Position numbers and translations under genes: made by a program
Assembly (NCBI GenBank): GCA_014534235.1
Contig: JACVRW010000022.1
Span: forward strand, 1-35,914
Direction: 5' to 3'
DNA length: 35,914 nucleotides
From: Thermoleophilaceae bacterium
GTDB taxonomy: Bacteria; Actinomycetota; Thermoleophilia; Solirubrobacterales; Thermoleophilaceae
In this document: one piece after another, positions 1 through 7,482 of the stretch
Layout: each line of letters begins with the position of its first letter
Position numbering within the stretch: position 1 is the stretch's first letter
Notes under the pieces: model-generated
Told to the model about the DNA's origin: nothing
The model's input: only the letters and a program-made list of their open reading frames with translations
Database searches by the model: none

Positions 1-1
1 C

Positions 2-133
2 AGGGTCAGGGGGGCCGCGGCGCGCGAGGAGCCCGAGCGCATCGAGATCGGGGCGGTGGCAGGCGAAGCGGAGGCGACCTTGGCAGTCCGGCCGTCGGCG
101 GGCGAAGCGCAAGCTGAGCGAGGTGGCAGGTGA
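2..133 (+). CDS. C-terminal end of an upstream gene, probably an ABC transporter component (partial)
   Basis: The frame beginning at base 2 is open from the window edge to TGA at 131-133. Nearly every codon ends in G or C, as in the real genes here. The visible residues are a polar Glu/Arg/Ala-rich tail without membrane segments, ending AQAERGGR. The stop shares one base with the ATG of the substrate-binding protein (TGATG), the usual sign of translational coupling. Position implies the ATPase or permease of the same osmoprotectant transporter, but the tail alone does not identify the family. Confidence 0.55.
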   Translation, partial: RVRGAAAREEPERIEIGAVAGEAEATLAVRPSAGEAQAERGGR

Positions 134-1068
134 TGGGGACGAAGTGGGTGCGAGCGAGCGCCGCCCTCGTCCTATTGCTTTTCGCGCTGATCGCCGGTTG
201 CGGAGACGAAGACGAGGAGGCCGGCTCGGTGCAGCCACAGGGCACCGAAACGCAGCTCACGCTCGGCACGAAGGACTTCACCGAGGAGTTCATCGTCGGC
301 GAGCTCTACAAGCAGGCGCTCGCGGCGAAGAGCTACAAGGTCAGGCTGCGGAAAAACATCGGGCCCACCGAGGTCATCGACAAGGAACTCACGAGCGGCG
401 CTATCGACGCCTATCCGGAGTACCTGGGGGTCGCTCTCACCGTGGCGGCGCGGCGGGAGGATGCCGGGGACAGCGCCGGGGAGACATACCGGCTCGCGAA
501 GGAATTCTACGCGCAGCGCGGCCAGGCGCTAAGCGAGCAGACACCGTTCGAGAATGTCGACGCAATCGCGACGACTCAGTTCTTCGCGCAACAGCGGGGG
601 CTGCGCAGCCTCTCCGACCTGCGCAAGCTGCGCAGCTTCACGCTTGGCGCACGGCCGGAGTTCGCCGAGCGCGTCCAGGGCCTGAAGGGCCTACAGGAGG
701 TCTACGGTCTCACGAACGCCACGTTCAAGCCGATCGCCATCGGCGCGCAGTACCGGGCGCTGGACGAGGGCGACATCGATGCCGCGAACGTCTTCACGAC
801 GGACGGGCAGCTCGCCAGTGGGGACTACGAGGTGCTTGAGGATCCCAAGCGCCTGTTCGGCTTCCAGCACGTGGCGCTGGTGATCGACGAGGACAAGCTC
901 GAGCGGCTCGGCGGCGACCGGTTCATGCGGGTCATCAACGCCGTCAACCGCCGCCTTACGACGAGCGCGATGATCGAGATGAACCGCGCCGTCGAGGTCG
1001 ACGGCCAGGACGAGGCGCTCGTCGCCGAGCGCTTTCTGACCGAAGTCGGGCTACTTGGCGGCGAGTGA
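133..1068 (+). CDS. Glycine betaine/choline-type ABC transporter substrate-binding lipoprotein (OpuC/ProX family)
   Basis: This is an extracytoplasmic binding protein for quaternary-amine osmolytes, anchored by lipid to the outer face of the membrane. The N-terminus has a basic start, a Leu-rich core and the lipobox LIAGC with Cys at residue 23, followed by an acidic linker. The mature part opens with LTLGTKDFTEEFIVGELY and has the IGPTEVIDKELTSGAIDAYPEYLG block, split across residues about 80-105, typical of OpuAC-like domains (GSKxFTEQ.., EYxG). The length of 311 residues is normal. GTG at 130 is an alternative start; ATG at 133 is preferred because it overlaps the upstream stop and lies nine bases after a GAGG. 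The ligand could be glycine betaine, choline or carnitine; the sequence does not decide. Choline oxidation-like genes lie 3 kb downstream. Confidence 0.85.
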   Translation: MGTKWVRASAALVLLLFALIAGCGDEDEEAGSVQPQGTETQLTLGTKDFTEEFIVGELYKQALAAKSYKVRLRKNIGPTEVIDKELTSGAIDAYPEYLGVALTVAARREDAGDSAGETYRLAKEFYAQRGQALSEQTPFENVDAIATTQFFAQQRGLRSLSDLRKLRSFTLGARPEFAERVQGLKGLQEVYGLTNATFKPIAIGAQYRALDEGDIDAANVFTTDGQLASGDYEVLEDPKRLFGFQHVALVIDEDKLERLGGDRFMRVINAVNRRLTTSAMIEMNRAVEVDGQDEALVAERFLTEVGLLGGE

Positions 1069-1108
1069 TTCTTCAGCAATACTGACCAAATTCCTAAAGA
1101 ATCGTCGC

Positions 1109-1137
1109 TTGACCTTACGAGCAGCTGCGCGCACACT
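1109..1137 (+). promoter_or_regulatory. Weak promoter candidate before the small GNAT-like gene
   Basis: TTGACC at 1109-1114 is followed after 17 bases by CACACT at 1132-1137, which is a poor -10. The 1069-1172 gap is noticeably AT-richer than its surroundings. It also holds a 7-bp inverted repeat (GATTCTT at 1067-1073, AAGAATC at 1097-1103), which could be a 3' stem-loop of the transporter gene. Confidence 0.25.
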
Positions 1138-1172
1138 GCTGCATCCCACTCCCCGGACGAAGGTGTAGAGCC

Positions 1173-1523
1173 ATGAGTGCCAGCGATGAGTACCTGACCG
1201 AACCTGTGACGACTCGCCTTGCGAGGCCTGTGGATCTCCCGACGATTGCCCGGCTGGCTGAGCTCGATTCTGGACCTGTTCCTCGTGGGCGTGTGCTCGT
1301 TGCCGAGCTTCGGGGAAGTGTGGTCGCGGCGATCTCGTTCGAGACCGGAGCGGTAGTCGCCGATCCCTTCGTGTCCACTGCCGGCGTCGTGCAAAACCTG
1401 CGAGCCAAGGCTGCGGAGATGGACCTTGCCGACGCCCCCGAGACCCGACGGCGATCCTCTCTCATCGCCCGCGTGCGAGACGTACGCCGGCGCCGGCAGC
1501 CCGGCCTGCGAACGACGAGCTAG
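1173..1523 (+). CDS. Small GNAT-like protein, truncated acetyltransferase fold
   Basis: A 116-residue protein. Residues about 15-70 resemble the first half of a GNAT acetyltransferase: RLARPVDLPTIARLAELDS (alpha1), then VLVAELRGSVVAAISFE (beta2-beta3) and a conserved VVADPF turn. The acetyl-CoA pyrophosphate loop (Q/RxxGxG/A) is missing and the protein ends in an Arg-rich tail. Short proteins of this pattern are common as hypotheticals in high-GC actinobacteria, so it is probably complete rather than broken, and catalysis is doubtful. The ATG at 1173 is preceded by GAAGGTG. Its stop overlaps the convergent LysR gene by four bases. Function unknown. Confidence 0.7.
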   Translation: MSASDEYLTEPVTTRLARPVDLPTIARLAELDSGPVPRGRVLVAELRGSVVAAISFETGAVVADPFVSTAGVVQNLRAKAAEMDLADAPETRRRSSLIARVRDVRRRRQPGLRTTS

Positions 1524-2458
1524 CGCCGGGCTGAGAGCGTCTCGGTCTCCGCGTCCATCGCCGCGGCCGTCTCCGCAAGGGCGTCAGCCACGGCGGCGAG
1601 GGCCGGGCGGGGGGTGCTGGCTCGGCGAACGGCGATGAAGATGCGGCGCGCGAGTGGCTCCTCCGCCACCTTTCGCACCGCGGCGCCGGCGTGGGCACTG
1701 ACATCCCCGAGGCCGGGAACCAACGCCACTGCGTGACCACCCGCGACGAGGCTCAGTTGCGTGCCTATGTTGTTCGCCCTGTAGCGAATCTCGGGCTCGA
1801 AATGTCCGAGCGTGCGGCAGGCGCCGACGACCATCTCGGCAAAAGCGGTTTCGGCGCGTGAGGTCGCCCACCGTTCGCCGGCCAGGTCGGCAAGCGCTAT
1901 CTCCGGGCCACGAGCGAGGGGATGATCCTGCGGGACGGCGACCAGAATCGGGTCATGGACGATGTCGCGGCGCTCGAGGGCCCGGTCGCGGGGGCGAGGG
2001 GCGTGCTCGTACTCTTCGCCGATCGCGAGGTCGAACGCCCCCTTGACGACGAGGGGCAATGATTCTTCCGCCTCGGCCTCGAGGTACTCGACAGATATCC
2101 AGGGGTGATCTAGAGCCAGACTGGACAGAGCGCGCGGCAAGAGAGCCACCGCGACCGTCTGGAAGGACGCCACGCGAACGGTTCCGCGCGGCTCTGCGTT
2201 CACGCGAGCCACCTCGGCCTCGGCGCGCTCCATGCGCGCTAGGATGGCGTCCGCGTGGTCCACGAGAAGCAGCGCCGCCTCGGTCAGGCGCACGTTCCGG
2301 CCGACCCGCTCGAGCAGCTCCACTCCTGCCTCCCGCTCCAACTGTGATAGCTGCTGGGAGACCGCGGACGGGCTGTAGGAAAGGGCCTCGGCGACCGCCG
2401 CGATCGTCCCGCGCGCGCCGAGCTCCCGGAGGAGGTAGAGGCGGCGAAGATCCAGCAC
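1520..2458 (-). CDS. LysR-family transcriptional regulator
   Basis: A 312-residue LysR-type regulator of normal length. The N-terminal winged HTH (about residues 1-60) includes GTIAAVAEALSYSPSAVSQQ, split as helix-turn-recognition helix, and LEREAGVELLERVGRNVRLT. The remainder is the two-lobed effector domain (GTVRVASFQTVAVALLP onward). The start is GTG at 2458; no better in-frame start lies upstream. No obvious target operon is adjacent: the next gene on its 5' side is a damaged gene on the same strand, so autoregulation through the site just upstream is the most visible role. The ligand cannot be inferred. In this subfamily effectors are often amino acids or small metabolites, which is only a general expectation. 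Confidence 0.88.
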   Translation of the reverse strand: MLDLRRLYLLRELGARGTIAAVAEALSYSPSAVSQQLSQLEREAGVELLERVGRNVRLTEAALLLVDHADAILARMERAEAEVARVNAEPRGTVRVASFQTVAVALLPRALSSLALDHPWISVEYLEAEAEESLPLVVKGAFDLAIGEEYEHAPRPRDRALERRDIVHDPILVAVPQDHPLARGPEIALADLAGERWATSRAETAFAEMVVGACRTLGHFEPEIRYRANNIGTQLSLVAGGHAVALVPGLGDVSAHAGAAVRKVAEEPLARRIFIAVRRASTPRPALAAVADALAETAAAMDAETETLSARR

Positions 2459-2461
2459 TAG

Positions 2462-2485
2462 TAAGCGAAGCTAACGCATAAGCGA
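2462..2485 (-). promoter_or_regulatory. Probable LysR operator (T-N11-A site and repeated TAAGCGA)
   Basis: Immediately upstream of the LysR start lies TAAGCGAAGCTAA (2462-2474). This fits the T-N11-A consensus of LysR boxes, with near-palindromic ends TAAGC/GCTAA. The heptamer TAAGCGA recurs at 2479-2485, a 17-bp period measured start to start. The stretch is AT-richer than its flanks. A role in autoregulation is inferred from position and symmetry. Confidence 0.5.
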
Positions 2486-2574
2486 GTAATTAGCCGCTGG
2501 ACGCGGCGCGTCCTCGCGGACGCCGCCCGCGTGGAGGCACCCGTGCGCACCACCGCCGCGTCAGGCGCGTGACC

Positions 2575-2629
2575 GATTAGTCCACGTCTGGTCTCGGCGT
2601 CGACCACGATGAAGCGCCCGGCCCGCCAT
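2575..2629 (-). pseudogene. Possible remnant of a DnaQ-like exonuclease start
   Basis: Downstream of the DUF294 gene on the minus strand, an ATG at 2629 is followed, after an apparent one-base shift, by RFIVVDAET (2590-2616). That motif resembles the Exo I motif (FxVxDxET) of DEDD 3'-5' exonucleases. From general knowledge, exonucleases of this family often lie next to CBS/DUF294 proteins. Nothing further downstream continues the fold, so if real it is a stub. The match is short and may be chance. Confidence 0.2.
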
Positions 2630-2640
2630 GAGGGGGAGAT

Positions 2641-3880
2641 TCAGCGTCCGGACAGCCCCAGCTGCAGCGCGACCCCGCGCTGCACCCTCGCGACGGCGCG
2701 GAACGCCTCCTTCAGGGAGGTCCGGGTGAGCGGGGTCAGGCGCTTCGGGTCGATCAGGTCGTCGGGTGCGAGCCCCGCCCGGAGCCGGTCCACGTGGTGC
2801 TCCATCCGGAGCGCGCAGACGAGCTCGAACGCGTCCCGGAGGACCGCCGCATCATCGCTGCCGAGCGTCCCCTCCCCCTCCGCTGCCTCGAGGCGCGCGG
2901 GCGTGGACGTCGCGCTCACGCCGGCGGCCAGCGCTGCCCACCGGGCGAGCGATTCAATCGGGAGGACCCCGCCGCGCTTTATGTCGAGCCTGCCCTTCCG
3001 CGCGCCGCTCGACTCGAGCACGAACTGGCGGAAGAAGCCCGTCGGGGGACGCTCGGCGAGGGCCGCGACGGCAAGCCGGCGGAGCGTGCGGTCGCGGCGC
3101 GGCAGCCGGGCGAATGCGGCCGCGAGCCGCTCCGCCGCCGTCGTCGTGCCCCACACCTCGCTGCTCTCCACGACGACCTGCAACAGCAGCAGGCCGCGAC
3201 CACGGTCCGGATCGTCGAGCACTCCTCGGTCGCCCGCTCCCATCCGCGGATGGAGCGGGCGAAGAGCGGATTCGACGCCACGGCGCCGAGAGCGTCCGGA
3301 CGCAGCCCGCTCGCCGACAGCCCGGCGAGCACCCGCCCGGCGAGCGGGAGCATGGCCTCGCGGGGGCCGGCGTCGTCCCCGCGTCCCAGGCCAGGGCGCA
3401 GTCGACGTCGGATCCCGGGAACGGCTCGCGGCGGCCGAAGCTGCCGAGCGCGAGCCAGGAGTAGGGCACCCGGGGCGGGCCGAGCTCCTCGTGGGCGATC
3501 TCGATCAACCGGCGGACGACCGTGTCGTGGATGCTCGCGATCATCCGGCAGATCGTCAGCGGCGCGAGCCCCGCCTCGTGCAGCGCGATCACCGTGCGCG
3601 GGAGGTCGGCCGCGGCCTCGGCGACACCCGCCGCATCGCGGCTGCGTGAGACGAGCGTTCGGAGATGGAAGGGCGCACGCCGTTCGCTCGCCATCAGGTC
3701 CACGTCGTCGATCACGCCGATCAGCCGGCGGCGCGCCTCGAGGACCAGCAGGTGACGGACACCGTGGTCGAGCATCGCGACGAGCGCCTCCGAGGCGGTG
3801 CTGTCGGCCGGCACCGTGCGCGCCGGGGCGGTCATGACCTGCGAGAGCGGCGTGTCGAGCGCGGGCGTACCTGCTCGTGG
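2641..3880 (-). pseudogene. CBS-domain/DUF294 nucleotidyltransferase, N-terminally truncated and twice frameshifted
   Basis: Reading down the minus strand: the second CBS motif of a pair (LDTPLSQVMTAPARTV to RLIGVIDDVDLM), then the nucleotidyltransferase signature LGSFGRREPFPGSDVDCALAW, then the DUF294 C-terminal domain ending LQLGLSGR at 2641. These lie in three different frames. The first shift follows DCALAWDAG at a run of four C on the plus strand (3377-3380; five expected). The second follows RGWERATEE near 3221-3226. Each is repaired by one extra base, restoring REAMLPLAGRVLAGL and VLDDPDRGRGLLLLQVV. The first CBS motif and the usual cNMP-binding or other N-terminal domain are missing beyond about 3880. 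Intact relatives are roughly 600 residues and are thought to be signal-responsive nucleotidyltransferases of the GlnD/PII-uridylyltransferase type. It is non-functional unless both indels are sequencing errors. Confidence 0.75.
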
Positions 3881-4256
3881 GGTGCCGGTGCTGGTCCCGC
3901 GGCTGAAGGGACAGTGGCCGCCCAGGGAGGCCAAGGAGCGGGGCTACTTCACGCTCGACAGGCTTGGATTGCCGATCACTATCCTCGCCGTCGTGTGGGG
4001 CGCGGGCATGGCCATCAACCTCGCCTGGCCCCGCAAGGACGTCTACAACGCGACCGAGCCCTTCCACTGGTACCTCCAGTACGGGGCGGTCCTCTTCATC
4101 GGCATCGTCTTCTTCGGCGGGCTCGCCTACTACTGGTTCGTGCAGCGACACAAGACCGGCGTGTTGGCGTCGCACAGGGTGGAGGCGGCCGAGGGCCCCG
4201 GGGTCACCGCGCCGGCCTCGGCACGGCCGGCGACGGCCGGGTCGCCTCCCGAGTAG
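3880..4256 (+). pseudogene. 3' stub of an APC-family amino acid permease
   Basis: Only the last ~120 residues of a ~500-residue permease remain. From about LVPRLKGQWPP the sequence follows the C-terminus of APC transporters: a cytoplasmic loop, a helix LGLPITILAVVWGAGMAINL, the segment WPRKDVYNATEPFHWYLQYG, a last helix (VLFIGIVFFGGLAYYWFVQR) and a hydrophilic tail. Upstream of ~3880 the frame reads antisense to the CBS gene and has no permease character, so the first ten or so helices and the promoter are gone. It ends 12 bases before the aldehyde dehydrogenase, suggesting an original permease-dehydrogenase-oxidase operon. Confidence 0.72.
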
Positions 4257-4268
4257 GCGCGTCCGCCC

Positions 4269-5708
4269 ATGGTCACCCGCATGTTCATCGACGGGGAGTG
4301 GTGCGACGCCGCGAGCGGAGCGACCGTCGAGGCCACGAGCCCCGCCACCGGCGAGTCGCTCGGGCCGGTGGCCGAGGGCGACCGTGAGGACGCCCGGCGC
4401 GCGATCGCCGCCGCGAACGCCGCCTTCCCGGCGTGGGCCGCCCGGACCGGCTTCGAGCGCGCCGCGCTGCTCCACCGGGCGGCCGACGCGATGGAGCGCC
4501 GCCGCGACGAGCTCGCGCGGATCTGCACGCTCGACCAGGGGAAGCCCCTGAAGGCCGAGGCGGAGGGCGAGGTGGGGGAGCTCGTCGAGTTCTTCCGCAT
4601 GGCCGCCGAGGACGCCAAGCGCCTCGAGGGCCGGATTCCCGAGAGCGCGGCCCCAGGCCGGCGGGTGCTCCTGCTGCGGCGGCCGGTCGGTGTCCTCGGG
4701 CTCATAACGCCCTGGAACTGGCCGTACACGATGCCCGCCGAGGTGCTCGCCCCGGCGCTCGGCTGCGGCTGCACCGTGGTGTGGACGCCGGCACCCACCA
4801 CCGCCGTCTGCTCGGGCGTCCTCGCCGACTGCGTCGTCGAGGCCGACCTTCCGCCCGGCGTCTTCAACTTCGTGCTGGGCCCCGGCCCGGAGGTTGGCGA
4901 CGAGCTGGCGGTGAATCCCGACACGCAAGCCGTGTCGTTCACCGGCTCGACCCAGACCGGCATGATCGTCTCCCGCCGCGCGGCCGGCAAGGTCCAGCTG
5001 CTCGAGATGGGCGGCAACGGGCCGTTCGTCGTGATGGACGACGCTGACGTGCAGATCGCGGCGGAGGCGGCGCGGGTGGGCTGCTTCCTGGGCGCCGGGC
5101 AGAGCTGCTCGGCCGCCGAGCGGCTGCTCGTTCACGAGGCGGTCCGGGACGAGTTCGTCGCTCGGCTGGCGGAGGAGGTCGAGCGCGACATCCGGCTCGG
5201 CGATCCGCTCGAGGAGGCGACCACGCTCGGGCCGCTCAACAACGAGCCCGGCGCCGCCAAGATGGACGAGCACGTCGCCGACGCGGTCGAGCGCGGGGCG
5301 GAGGTTGTGGCCGGCGGCGCGCGCGCCGGCGGCTTCCCCACCCGCCTCTACTGGCCGGCCACGGTGCTGGACCGGGTGCCACCCGACTCGATCGCGGTCA
5401 CGCAGGAGACGTTCGGCCCGATCGCCCCGATCGTGTCGGTCGGGTCGCTAGAGGAGGCCATCGAGCGGACCAACTCGCAGTCCTACGGCCTGATGGCGGC
5501 GATCTTCACCGGCGACCTCGCGGCCGGGCTGCGGTTCGCGGACTCGGTCCACATGGGGCTCGTGAACATCAACGAGACCACCAACTACTGGGAGCCGCAC
5601 CTGCCCTGGGGCGGGAGCGGCCGCTCGGAGAGCGGGGTCGGGCGCGTCGGCGGTCGCTACCCGATGGAGACGCTCACCGAATTCCAGACCGTGCTGATTC
5701 GCTCGTGA
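4269..5708 (+). CDS. NAD(P)-dependent aldehyde dehydrogenase (betaine-aldehyde or semialdehyde type)
   Basis: A 479-residue ALDH-superfamily enzyme oxidising an aldehyde to the acid in the cytoplasm. Family landmarks are in order: [11 protein letters not shown] (coenzyme-binding PWN), FTGSTQTG (Rossmann-like GS), LLEMGGNGP with the general base Glu at 246, [13 protein letters not shown] with the catalytic Cys at 280, and [11 protein letters not shown]. The Cys loop is GQSCSA rather than the commoner GQxCxA/T, still compatible with catalysis. It lies 12 bases after the permease stub and 13 bases before the GMC oxidoreductase, so the two enzymes are probably co-transcribed and may act in sequence (alcohol to aldehyde to acid). 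Choline to glycine betaine is attractive given the betaine-type transporter nearby; succinic or other semialdehydes are equally possible from sequence alone. The native promoter may have been lost with the permease 5' end. Confidence 0.88.
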   Translation: MVTRMFIDGEWCDAASGATVEATSPATGESLGPVAEGDREDARRAIAAANAAFPAWAARTGFERAALLHRAADAMERRRDELARICTLDQGKPLKAEAEGEVGELVEFFRMAAEDAKRLEGRIPESAAPGRRVLLLRRPVGVLGLITPWNWPYTMPAEVLAPALGCGCTVVWTPAPTTAVCSGVLADCVVEADLPPGVFNFVLGPGPEVGDELAVNPDTQAVSFTGSTQTGMIVSRRAAGKVQLLEMGGNGPFVVMDDADVQIAAEAARVGCFLGAGQSCSAAERLLVHEAVRDEFVARLAEEVERDIRLGDPLEEATTLGPLNNEPGAAKMDEHVADAVERGAEVVAGGARAGGFPTRLYWPATVLDRVPPDSIAVTQETFGPIAPIVSVGSLEEAIERTNSQSYGLMAAIFTGDLAAGLRFADSVHMGLVNINETTNYWEPHLPWGGSGRSESGVGRVGGRYPMETLTEFQTVLIRS

Positions 5709-5721
5709 CCGGGAGACCTGC

Positions 5722-7416
5722 ATGAACTCGCAATACGACTTCATAATCGTCGGCGGCGGCTCGGCGGGCTGCGCGCTCGCGAACCGCCTCTCGGCGGACG
5801 CCGCGAACCGGGTCCTGGTGCTCGAGGCCGGGCGGCCGGACTGGTCGTGGGACGTGTTCATACACATGCCGGCTGCGCTCGCCTTCCCGATCGGAAACCG
5901 GTTCTACGACTGGAAGTACGAGTCCGAGCCGGAGCCGCACATGGGCGGCCGGCGCGTGTACCACGCACGCGGGAAGGTGCTGGGCGGATCGAGCAGCGTG
6001 AACGGGATGATCTTCCAGCGCGGGAACCCGATGGACTACGAGCGCTGGGCCTCCGGCATGGGGATGGAGGCCTGGGATTACCACCACTGCCTGCCTTACT
6101 TCAAGCGCATGGAGAACTGCCTGGCGGCAACGCCGGACGATCCATACCGCGGACACGACGGGCCGCTGGTGCTGGAGCGGGGTCCGGCCCGGGGACCGCT
6201 CTTCGACGCGTTCTTCGCGGCCGTGCAGGAGGCTGGGTACCAGCTGACCGATGACGTGAACGGCTACCGCCAGGAGGGGTTCGCGCCGTTCGACCGCAAC
6301 GTCCACAACGGGCGGCGGCTCTCGGCATCGCGGGCGTACCTGTATCCGGTGATGGGGAGGCCGAACCTGAAGGTCGAGACGTTCGCGTTCGTCAACCGCG
6401 TGCTGTTCGAGGGAAAGCGCGCCGTGGGCGTGGACTACACGCGCTACGGGCGCCGCCATGAGCAGGCCCGGGGCGGGGAGGTCATCCTCTGCGGCGGGGC
6501 GATCAACTCGCCGCAGCTGCTCCAGCTCTCGGGCGTCGGCGCGGCCAACGAGATCGGCCCGCTCGGCATCGAGGTGGTCCACAACCTTCCCGGGGTGGGC
6601 GAGAACCTTCAGGACCACCTCGAGGTGTACATCCAGCATCGCTGCACACAGCCCGTCTCCGTGGCGCCCTACTTCCTTATGAAGAATCGCCCGAAGGTCG
6701 GCCTCGAGTGGATCCTCCGCAAGACGGGCCCCGGCGCAACCAACCACTTCGAGGCGGGCGGGTTCGTGCGCAGCAACGAGGACGTCAAGTGGCCGAACCT
6801 CATGTACCACTTCCTTCCGATCGCGGTCCGCTACGACGGCACCCTGCCCGAGGGCGGCGGCGGGCACGGCTACCAGGTGCACGTGGGGCCGATGTACTCG
6901 GACGTGCGCGGCACGTGCAAGATCGTCTCGAACGACCCGCGCAAGCACCCGGCGCTGCTCTTCAACTACCTCTCGACCGAGAACGACCGGCGCGAGTGGA
7001 TCGAGGCGATCCACGTGACCCGCAACATCCTCTCGCAGACCGCCTGGGCCCACCTCGACGGCGGCGAGATCTCGCCCGGCCGCGAGGTCGACACCGACGA
7101 GCAGATCCTAGAGTGGGTCGCGAAGGACGCGGAGACCGCGCTGCACCCGTCGTGCACGTGCCGGATGGGCACGGACGAGACGGCGGTGACCGACCCGCTC
7201 ACGCTGCGCGTCCACGGGACGGAGGGCCTGCGGGTGGTGGACGCGTCCGTGTTCCCGTTCGTGACGAACGGGAACATCTATGCGCCAGTGATGATGGTGG
7301 CGGAGAAGGCCGCCGACCTAATCGTCGGCAACACACCGCTGCCCGCGGAGCCGCTGCCGTACTACCGGCACGGGGAGGAGGCGGCCGCGCCGGCCGCCTC
7401 GCAGCCCGGCAGCTGA
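5722..7416 (+). CDS. GMC-family FAD oxidoreductase, choline dehydrogenase-like
   Basis: A 564-residue glucose-methanol-choline oxidoreductase, the length of BetA-type choline dehydrogenases. The N-terminal FAD-binding Rossmann motif is [33 protein letters not shown] is GMC signature 1, [16 protein letters not shown] is signature 2, and [14 protein letters not shown] follows. Near the C-terminus [10 protein letters not shown] supplies the catalytic His (475) and NGNIYAP the paired Asn (516/518). Such enzymes oxidise alcohols, passing electrons to oxygen or the respiratory chain. Substrate inference: choline is likely because the partner gene is an ALDH, but many GMC paralogues annotated as choline dehydrogenases use other alcohols. 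It ends in an Ala/Pro-rich tail before a convergent permease. Confidence 0.87.
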   Translation: MNSQYDFIIVGGGSAGCALANRLSADAANRVLVLEAGRPDWSWDVFIHMPAALAFPIGNRFYDWKYESEPEPHMGGRRVYHARGKVLGGSSSVNGMIFQRGNPMDYERWASGMGMEAWDYHHCLPYFKRMENCLAATPDDPYRGHDGPLVLERGPARGPLFDAFFAAVQEAGYQLTDDVNGYRQEGFAPFDRNVHNGRRLSASRAYLYPVMGRPNLKVETFAFVNRVLFEGKRAVGVDYTRYGRRHEQARGGEVILCGGAINSPQLLQLSGVGAANEIGPLGIEVVHNLPGVGENLQDHLEVYIQHRCTQPVSVAPYFLMKNRPKVGLEWILRKTGPGATNHFEAGGFVRSNEDVKWPNLMYHFLPIAVRYDGTLPEGGGGHGYQVHVGPMYSDVRGTCKIVSNDPRKHPALLFNYLSTENDRREWIEAIHVTRNILSQTAWAHLDGGEISPGREVDTDEQILEWVAKDAETALHPSCTCRMGTDETAVTDPLTLRVHGTEGLRVVDASVFPFVTNGNIYAPVMMVAEKAADLIVGNTPLPAEPLPYYRHGEEAAAPAASQPGS

Positions 7417-7452
7417 GCCGCCCGCCGCGGCAGGGCTGCGCCCGGTAGGGCC

Positions 7453-7465
7453 CGGCCTTCGGCCG
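7453..7465. terminator. Small hairpin between convergent genes
   Basis: CGGCC-TTC-GGCCG in the 66-bp gap between the GMC oxidoreductase and the convergent permease could end transcription from either side. There is no T-run, so it is weak as an intrinsic terminator. Confidence 0.3.
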
Positions 7466-7482
7466 TCTTCGCCTTCCGCGGC

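Noticed and set aside
3221-3380. Programmed frameshifting in the DUF294 gene
   Set aside because: No slippery heptamer or stop-coupled structure; two shifts plus an N-terminal truncation fit decay or error better.
2979-5273. A 764-codon open frame on the minus strand
   Set aside because: Most of it is antisense to the aldehyde dehydrogenase and permease stub. Only its last part supplies the middle frame of the DUF294 pseudogene. The rest is Arg/Gly/Pro-rich and matches no fold.
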